Below, one piece after another: positions 5,761-9,312 of a stretch of 9,312 nucleotides of DNA. The DNA is taken from positions 1 to 9,312 of the forward strand of contig JALOQL010000030.1 in the NCBI GenBank assembly GCA_025453415.1. Reading direction: 5' to 3'. The first letter of the stretch is position 1; every line of letters starts with the position of its first letter. The notes beneath the pieces were generated by a model. The model saw only the letters and a program-made list of their open reading frames with translations. It was not told the origin of the DNA and did no database searches. Source of the stretch: Minisyncoccota bacterium (GTDB taxonomy: Bacteria; Patescibacteriota; Minisyncoccia; Minisyncoccales; UBA5738). The translations under genes were made by a program, and so were the position numbers.

Positions 5761-7191
5761 TTATATTAATAAAAAGTATTTCAAGGGCATTTTTAGAATG
5801 TTTTCTTCCAATAACTCCAGATCATCATTGCATATGGCAAGCCCATAGTCAGCTTTCACTTTTTTAGCCGTATTCAATAACTGTCGGCTGTCCTTGCTGC
5901 CCGCACCAACTTCGATCAATATCCTTTTTCCGCCAAAACTAACGATAAAATCGGCGCCCCCCTGGGCAGAGTCATAAGTCAACGAAGCATTAATCTTCCC
6001 ATCGAGGAATCTTTTCAAATACATACCCGCCGTATCTTCAAGCAATTTCCCCCTAGCATTGTCCGCGGACACGATATTGCCGATCATATGATAATACATC
6101 GAACGGAATGCAGGCGATGAAAAAAGATACTTCAGCGGTTTTCTCGATTGGGTAATATGGGAACCATAAGGATATATCTTGATCAATGTCTCTGTTTTTT
6201 CCAAAACATCAAATATTTCCATCACTTTAGGGCGGCTTATCCCAAAAACGCCGCTGATTTTGGTATAATTTATTTGGTCCATATCGGCTACGGCATAAAG
6301 AATTGCCGGTATTTTTGATATGATTTCACTACCAAAGCGCCCCGTTCGAGCAACATCGCTATTGATTATCCTATCCAATGTTTTGTTTATTTGATCATAA
6401 ACCAGCGCCTCGTTCTTTAAGGCAACCATAAACGGCAATGAACCGTATTTGATATATTTGTCGATATCCATCCTATCGACGCCTAAAAAATATTTATTTA
6501 TTCCCGGTTCCAATAATTTGATTGAATTAAAGGAGCCTTTCGCGTTTTGAGACTCAAAAATCGCCCTTCTCATTTCCCGTACCAATCCTTTTTCCTCGAA
6601 TTTTTCATTCTTTATTTTCAAAAATTCCGTAAAACATAAAGGATACAGTTTTTCGTAAATGGTGCGGCGCGCGACATCGGCGTTGGTATTCATGGTAAGC
6701 GCCGCCGATCCGGTCGCGAAAATAAAAACCTTACGCGAACGGTCATAAATGCTCTTCAAGGTAATCCCCCATTTTTCATCATATTGAACCTCATCCAAAA
6801 ACAGCAGAATCGGCTTTTCCGTTTTCTCAAAAAACGAACCGATTATCTCCTCGTAGACCGCCAATAAGTCGTTCAACGTTATACCTAATATTTGCACCAC
6901 GTAATCGAGCGATATGTAGAGTTTGTAGGCGTCGGCAGTCCGCGCGTTCCAGTAAAGCTGGGAAACCAAAGTGGTTTTTCCGGAACCCCTTAGCCCCGTT
7001 AGCGTTATCCACCTTGTTGCTGAATCGCCGTTAATGAAATCTTCCACGTATTTATTCAGTTTGACGTATATATTCCTTGTCGGTCTTTTTTTATTGTCAT
7101 CGTCAAAAACATAAGCTCGGGCCCGAAACTCGGCTTGGGAAATTTGATCGTTAAGGAAATTGATTATTTTGTTCTTCTGTTCCCGGTCCAT
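5761..7191 (-). CDS. AAA-type ATPase with winged helix and DUF4143-like nuclease-fold C-terminus
   Basis: A 476-aa protein of the AAA_14/DUF4143 kind. The ATPase domain has Walker A GLRGSGKTT (66-74), Walker B LLFLDE (129-134, D133/E134) and a sensor-1-like TGS (160-162). Residues about 307-345 (NYTKISGVFGISRPKVMEIFDVLEKTE) look like a winged helix. The C-terminal part resembles a PD-(D/E)xK nuclease core: E385, GGADFIVSFGG with D414, then ILIEVGAG with E427. The usual lysine of E-x-K is a glycine (G429), so cleavage activity is doubtful. The family's role is not established; members are often dispersed, transferred genes. It is visibly richer in A/T than its neighbours, stands alone, is bracketed by a 33-bp direct repeat, and has two palindromes over its promoter. 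The ATG at 7191 has only a weak AGAG upstream. I infer a transferred, probably self-regulated cassette. Confidence 0.9.
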   Translation of the reverse strand: MDREQKNKIINFLNDQISQAEFRARAYVFDDDNKKRPTRNIYVKLNKYVEDFINGDSATRWITLTGLRGSGKTTLVSQLYWNARTADAYKLYISLDYVVQILGITLNDLLAVYEEIIGSFFEKTEKPILLFLDEVQYDEKWGITLKSIYDRSRKVFIFATGSAALTMNTNADVARRTIYEKLYPLCFTEFLKIKNEKFEEKGLVREMRRAIFESQNAKGSFNSIKLLEPGINKYFLGVDRMDIDKYIKYGSLPFMVALKNEALVYDQINKTLDRIINSDVARTGRFGSEIISKIPAILYAVADMDQINYTKISGVFGISRPKVMEIFDVLEKTETLIKIYPYGSHITQSRKPLKYLFSSPAFRSMYYHMIGNIVSADNARGKLLEDTAGMYLKRFLDGKINASLTYDSAQGGADFIVSFGGKRILIEVGAGSKDSRQLLNTAKKVKADYGLAICNDDLELLEENILKMPLKYFLLI

Positions 7192-7203
7192 TAGCTCTAA
7201 ATT

Positions 7204-7225
7204 AGTGTCAATTATAATTTACACT
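7204..7225 (-). promoter_or_regulatory. Operator-like palindrome 1 upstream of the ATPase gene
   Basis: AGTGTC...ATTTACACT: 22 bp with the inner AATTATAATT fully symmetric. Including the flanks it is a 26-bp palindrome (7202-7227) broken by one mismatched base pair. It matches the second copy (7238-7259) at 20 of 22 positions. On the minus strand it contains TAAATT, placed as a -10 box, and ends 12 bp before the ATPase start codon. Confidence 0.7.
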
Positions 7226-7245
7226 AAAATTGCTACCAGTGTCAA
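7216..7245 (-). promoter_or_regulatory. Predicted promoter of the ATPase gene
   Basis: On the minus strand TTGACA (7245-7240) is a perfect -35 box, followed after 18 bp by TAAATT (7221-7216) as a 4/6 -10 box. Transcription would begin near 7209, giving a leader of under 20 nt before the ATG at 7191. The -35 is inside palindrome 2 and the -10 inside palindrome 1, so a protein bound to either would block RNA polymerase. Confidence 0.5.
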
Positions 7246-7259
7246 GTCTAATTTACACT
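7238..7259 (-). promoter_or_regulatory. Operator-like palindrome 2 upstream of the ATPase gene
   Basis: The second 22-bp copy (AGTGTCAAGTC...TTTACACT), 34 bp from the first (start to start). Its outer arms CAGTGT/ACACTG remain perfect; the centre is less symmetric than in copy 1. It carries the TTGACA -35 element of the predicted ATPase promoter and adjoins the right copy of the 33-bp direct repeat. Confidence 0.65.
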
Positions 7260-7261
7260 GA

Positions 7262-7294
7262 TTTGACTTTATCTTAAAATCATATAATTTCAAG
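7262..7294 (+). repeat. 33-bp direct repeat, right copy, flanking the ATPase gene
   Basis: The same orientation as 5718-5750, with two mismatches in 33 bp. It lies between the ATPase palindromes and the terminator of the RNA gene at 7310-7516. The two copies are 1544 bp apart and enclose exactly the ATPase gene plus its regulatory region. Confidence 0.85.
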
Positions 7295-7304
7295 GTGTGT
7301 TTAT

Positions 7305-7330
7305 AAAATAAAAAACGCCTGCTTTCGCAG
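7305..7330 (-). terminator. Intrinsic terminator of the structured RNA
   Basis: On the minus strand CTGC-GAAA-GCAG (a stem capped by a stable GNRA tetraloop) is followed by GCG and then TTTTTTATTTTA. It is oriented to end transcripts coming from 7516. On the plus strand it would lack a T tract. Confidence 0.65.
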
Positions 7331-7516
7331 TTAAATGGCAGAGGTGCAGAAATTAATCAGTTTCGATAATTTCCACACCTCCATGCCCGATCCGACTTTT
7401 TCTCCAGGTATCAGAGAGGGCGTCGGTCTACCCATAGAGCCTCGTCGTACTACCTGGCATCAACCTGAGAAACCTGGGATAAAACCAGTTTTTTCAAGCC
7501 TTCACCTCCTTCGCTA
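7310..7516 (-). ncRNA. Predicted structured RNA of unknown class, about 205 nt
   Basis: A self-contained transcription unit between the ATPase cassette and elp3, on the minus strand. It begins after a TTGACA-17-TATTTT promoter and ends at a GNRA-capped terminator. Helices seen: A, 7470-7491 (AAACTGG with CCAGGTTT, one bulged G); B, 7404-7457 (CCAGGTA with TACCTGG enclosing a GC-rich inner part); D, 7337-7387 (GGCA/TGCC, then a 15-bp stem including two G-T pairs, loop TCGAAACTGAT); and the terminator. CCGAC in the loop of B can pair with GTCGG just downstream as a pseudoknot. The 5' end has AAGGAGGTG, and GGAGGTG recurs in helix D, so both can compete for the single CACCTC. I find no tmRNA, RNase P, SRP or T-box signature. 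It could instead be a leader with attenuation. Bounds are approximate. Confidence 0.6.
7450..7497 (-). CDS. Possible 15-codon leader peptide inside the structured RNA
   Basis: On the minus strand AAGGAGGTG (7511-7503), the full complement of the usual 16S anti-Shine-Dalgarno, lies 5 nt before TTG at 7497. The frame encodes MKKLVLSQVSQVDAR and stops at TAG (7452-7450). The peptide frame spans helix A and the 5' arm of helix B, so a translating ribosome would open both. The ribosome-binding site is far stronger than that of any protein gene in the window. There is no evidence that the peptide itself is functional. Confidence 0.35.
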   Translation of the reverse strand: MKKLVLSQVSQVDAR

Positions 7517-7522
7517 AATAAG

Positions 7523-7551
7523 AAAATACTCCAAAAAAAACTTGATGTCAA
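7523..7551 (-). promoter_or_regulatory. Sigma-70-like promoter of the structured RNA
   Basis: On the minus strand TTGACA (7551-7546) is a perfect -35 box, followed by a 17-bp spacer containing eight T in a row and TATTTT (7528-7523) as the -10. Transcription would start near 7516. The -35 box overlaps the start of elp3 on the other strand, so the two units are divergent and their promoters crowd each other. Confidence 0.6.
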
Positions 7552-9122
7552 CTATTCATCGTGCCGCCATCGCAACAAAATTAATCCAAGCCAATCCGCA
7601 AAACAAAGCAGAGCTCGAGGCGTTGAAGCGCCGGATCGCCCGGGAGTACCGGATCCCGTTCCCGGACAATGTCACGCTGTTGGCCGCGCTCAAAGATGCC
7701 GGCAACGGCATTCCGGACAGCCTGAAGAATCTGCTGCGCGTCCGGCCGGTACGGTCGCTTTCGGGCATCGTCAATGTTTCGGTCCTCACCAAGCCCTACC
7801 CCTGCCCGGGGAATTGCCTTTATTGCCCCAACGAGCCGGGATTCCCCAAAAGCTATCTTTCCGGCGAACCGGCCGCCGAACGCGCCCGGTTTTTGAAATT
7901 CAACCCGTATATTCAGGTAAAAAGACGCCTGGAAAACCTGGCGGCCGAAGGCCACAATGTGGATAAAATCGAGTTGCGCGTGATCGGCGGTACCTGGAGC
8001 TATTATCCCAAGGCCTACCAGGAAAAATTCATCGCCGCTTGCTTTAGTGCCGGCAACGATTTCGGAAGATTAAAAAACAAAATCCTGCCGCTTGCCGTCG
8101 AACAAAAAAGGAATGAAAATGCCAAATGCCGGATCGTGGGCATCTCGATTGAAACCCGGCCGGATTACATCGATAAAAAAGAAATTGTGCGGCTAAGAAT
8201 GTTGGGTGTTACTCGCGTCGAACTGGGCATCCAGAGCATTTACGACGATGTATTGAAACTTAACAACCGCGGCCATAACATCGATGCTGTCGTCCATGCA
8301 ACCCAATTATTAAAAGACGCGGGGTTCAAGGTGTCCTACCAGATAATGCTCAATCTTTACGGCTCCAGCCCCGAAAGGGATTTGTCGATGGCAAAAGAAA
8401 TTTTTTCAAATCCCGATTTTTGCCCCGACCTGTTGAAGATCTATCCTTGCGCGGTCTTGAAGGAAGCGCCTCTGCACCAGCTTTACGTTCAAGGAAAATA
8501 CAAACCCTACCCGGATGAAAAAGTTGTTTTAGCGATAAAGGAGATCAAAAAAATCGTCCCGGAATGGGTGCGCATCGAACGCATCATCCGCGATATCCCC
8601 TCCCCGCGCATCACTTCCGGTACCAAGGAGATCTCCAACCTGCGGCAAATGATCGCTCATGATATGACGGCCGAAGGCTGGTCCTGCCAATGCATCCGCT
8701 GCCGCGAGATCAAGGGTAGTTACGACCCCAAAGAAAGGATTATTTTGGTACGCCGCGATTATGAAGCTTCCGGCGGTAAAGAAATCTTTCTAAGTTTTGA
8801 AAATAAAAACAAAACCAAATTGTTCAGCCTGTTGCGTTTGCGCATACCGGGCGGCAATGCCAACCCCGTTTTTCCGGCGCTGAAAGGCGCGGCTCTTATA
8901 CGCGAGATCCACACCTACGGCATCCAAACCGGGGTCGGCCAGAAATCGATTTCGGCCCAACACACGGGTTTAGGCAAAAAACTCATCAAAGAAGCGGAAA
9001 CGATCGCCAAAAACGAATTTGGAATAAAAAAAATCGCAGCAATTGCGGGTATCGGCGCGCGCGCCTATTGGCGCAAAAACGGTTACAAATTGCAGAGCAG
9101 TTATATGGTAAGAAAAATATAG
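7545..9122 (+). CDS. elp3: Elp3-family tRNA uridine(34) carboxymethyl-modifying radical SAM/GNAT enzyme
   Basis: A 525-aa two-domain enzyme that uses SAM and acetyl-CoA to build the cm5 group on wobble uridine of tRNA. Domains in order: an N-terminal helical tRNA-binding part (1-75); a radical SAM domain with C87-x3-C91-x2-C94 in PYPCPGNCLYCPNEPG; RVIGGTWSYYP (145-155), SIETRPDY (201-208), VELGIQS (225-231) and YPCAVLKEAPL (300-310); a cysteine-rich zinc segment C381, C383, C386 (SCQCIRCREIKG); and a GNAT domain with acetyl-CoA loop QHTGLGKKL (472-480) and the C-terminal AYWRKNGYKL (507-516). Its length is typical of non-eukaryotic Elp3. The ATG at 7545 has no Shine-Dalgarno; TTG at 7542 would add one residue. 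It is divergent from the RNA gene and stands alone, without other Elongator subunits, as in other bacteria. It may act with the Trm9-like methyltransferase at 2102-2824. Confidence 0.95.
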   Translation: MSTIHRAAIATKLIQANPQNKAELEALKRRIAREYRIPFPDNVTLLAALKDAGNGIPDSLKNLLRVRPVRSLSGIVNVSVLTKPYPCPGNCLYCPNEPGFPKSYLSGEPAAERARFLKFNPYIQVKRRLENLAAEGHNVDKIELRVIGGTWSYYPKAYQEKFIAACFSAGNDFGRLKNKILPLAVEQKRNENAKCRIVGISIETRPDYIDKKEIVRLRMLGVTRVELGIQSIYDDVLKLNNRGHNIDAVVHATQLLKDAGFKVSYQIMLNLYGSSPERDLSMAKEIFSNPDFCPDLLKIYPCAVLKEAPLHQLYVQGKYKPYPDEKVVLAIKEIKKIVPEWVRIERIIRDIPSPRITSGTKEISNLRQMIAHDMTAEGWSCQCIRCREIKGSYDPKERIILVRRDYEASGGKEIFLSFENKNKTKLFSLLRLRIPGGNANPVFPALKGAALIREIHTYGIQTGVGQKSISAQHTGLGKKLIKEAETIAKNEFGIKKIAAIAGIGARAYWRKNGYKLQSSYMVRKI

Positions 9123-9124
9123 AA

Positions 9125-9160
9125 GGGGTGAAAAGGCTATGCTCTTGCGCTAACCACCCC
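9125..9160. terminator. Hairpin just downstream of elp3
   Basis: GGGGTG pairs with CACCCC, and inside it GGCTA pairs with TAACC with one mismatch, with a GC/GC pair near the loop. It starts 2 nt after the elp3 stop. No T tract follows on either strand, so it is either a weak terminator or an mRNA 3'-end stabiliser. Confidence 0.4.
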
Positions 9161-9283
9161 CTCAGAGAAAAAGCGTTCACAGAAACAACATTTCCTCAAA
9201 ACTGCTTGAAGATTCATACCGTCTTTGCTTCTCAACGAGAGGTCCAATGTCTCCTGCTCTTCGCTTTTAATATGGTTGCACAT
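9137..9283 (-). CDS. Possible small cysteine-containing protein, 48 aa (doubtful)
   Basis: An ATG at 9283 opens a 48-codon frame that ends at TAG inside the hairpin downstream of elp3. The sequence starts MCNHIKSEEQETLDLSLR and contains KCCFCERFF, a tight cysteine cluster (four cysteines in all). No Shine-Dalgarno is visible, I do not recognise a family, and a frame this long can arise by chance. The rest of the stretch 9161-9312 shows only A/T-rich sequence with no other feature I can support. Confidence 0.2.
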   Translation of the reverse strand: MCNHIKSEEQETLDLSLRSKDGMNLQAVLRKCCFCERFFSEGVVSARA

Positions 9284-9312
9284 ATTGATCGTTATTATTT
9301 AAACATTTTTAT

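Noticed and set aside
7404..7495. Plus-strand resemblance to part of a TPP riboswitch (ACCTGA followed by CTGGGATAAAACCAG)
   Set aside because: The essential CUGAGA half is missing, the spacing is wrong, the promoter and terminator point to the other strand, and the downstream gene is elp3 rather than a thiamine gene.
7335..7517. 60-codon plus-strand frame in the gap before elp3
   Set aside because: It is the complement of the structured RNA, lacks a ribosome-binding site, and its composition (many P, R, S, H) reflects the RNA helices rather than a protein.

Overview
The window looks like a piece of bacterial chromosome from a candidate-phyla-radiation (Patescibacteria / Parcubacteria-type) organism. 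The clues are compact genes that overlap or nearly touch, few strong Shine-Dalgarno sites, a tRNA gene without encoded CCA, an Elp3-family radical SAM/GNAT enzyme of the short bacterial/archaeal kind, and an N-terminally anchored lysozyme-like protein of a type I associate with these genomes. The lineage call is an inference. TGA is used as a stop (rlmN, MBL hydrolase), so the code is not the Gracilibacteria/SR1 one.

Layout. Every protein gene from 1 to 7191 is on the minus strand; only elp3 is on the plus strand. Reading the minus strand from right to left: an AAA ATPase of the DUF4143/AAA_14 type (5761-7191) inside a 33-bp direct repeat; a short YbaB/EbfC nucleoid protein (5366-5623); an operon-like run of an MBL-fold hydrolase, rlmN, a YggU/DUF167 protein, type 1 idi and a Trm9/ALKBH8-like methyltransferase (5219 to 2102); a block of strong hairpins; tRNA-Arg(CCG); then a membrane-anchored N-acetylmuramoyl-L-alanine amidase overlapping a second, lysozyme-like membrane-anchored protein that runs off the left edge. 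To the right, elp3 (7545-9122) is followed by a hairpin and about 150 bp with no secure gene.

How the genes may work together. rlmN, the Trm9-like methyltransferase, tRNA-Arg and elp3 all concern translation. Elp3 makes the cm5U34 wobble modification and Trm9/ALKBH8 enzymes methylate that product, so the window may hold both halves of an mcm5U pathway. The two leftmost genes look like a peptidoglycan-remodelling pair.

The most unusual part is 7192-7544. It holds two near-identical palindromes overlapping a promoter-like sequence in front of the ATPase, one copy of the 33-bp repeat, and what looks like an independent structured RNA gene of about 205 nt on the minus strand. That RNA has a TTGACA-17-TATTTT promoter, several stable helices, a full-length Shine-Dalgarno with a 15-codon micro-ORF, and a GAAA-capped terminator. 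I could not assign it to a known RNA family. Three of the gaps between genes are filled with 7-bp-period repeats in inverted orientation, each gap with a different 7-mer.
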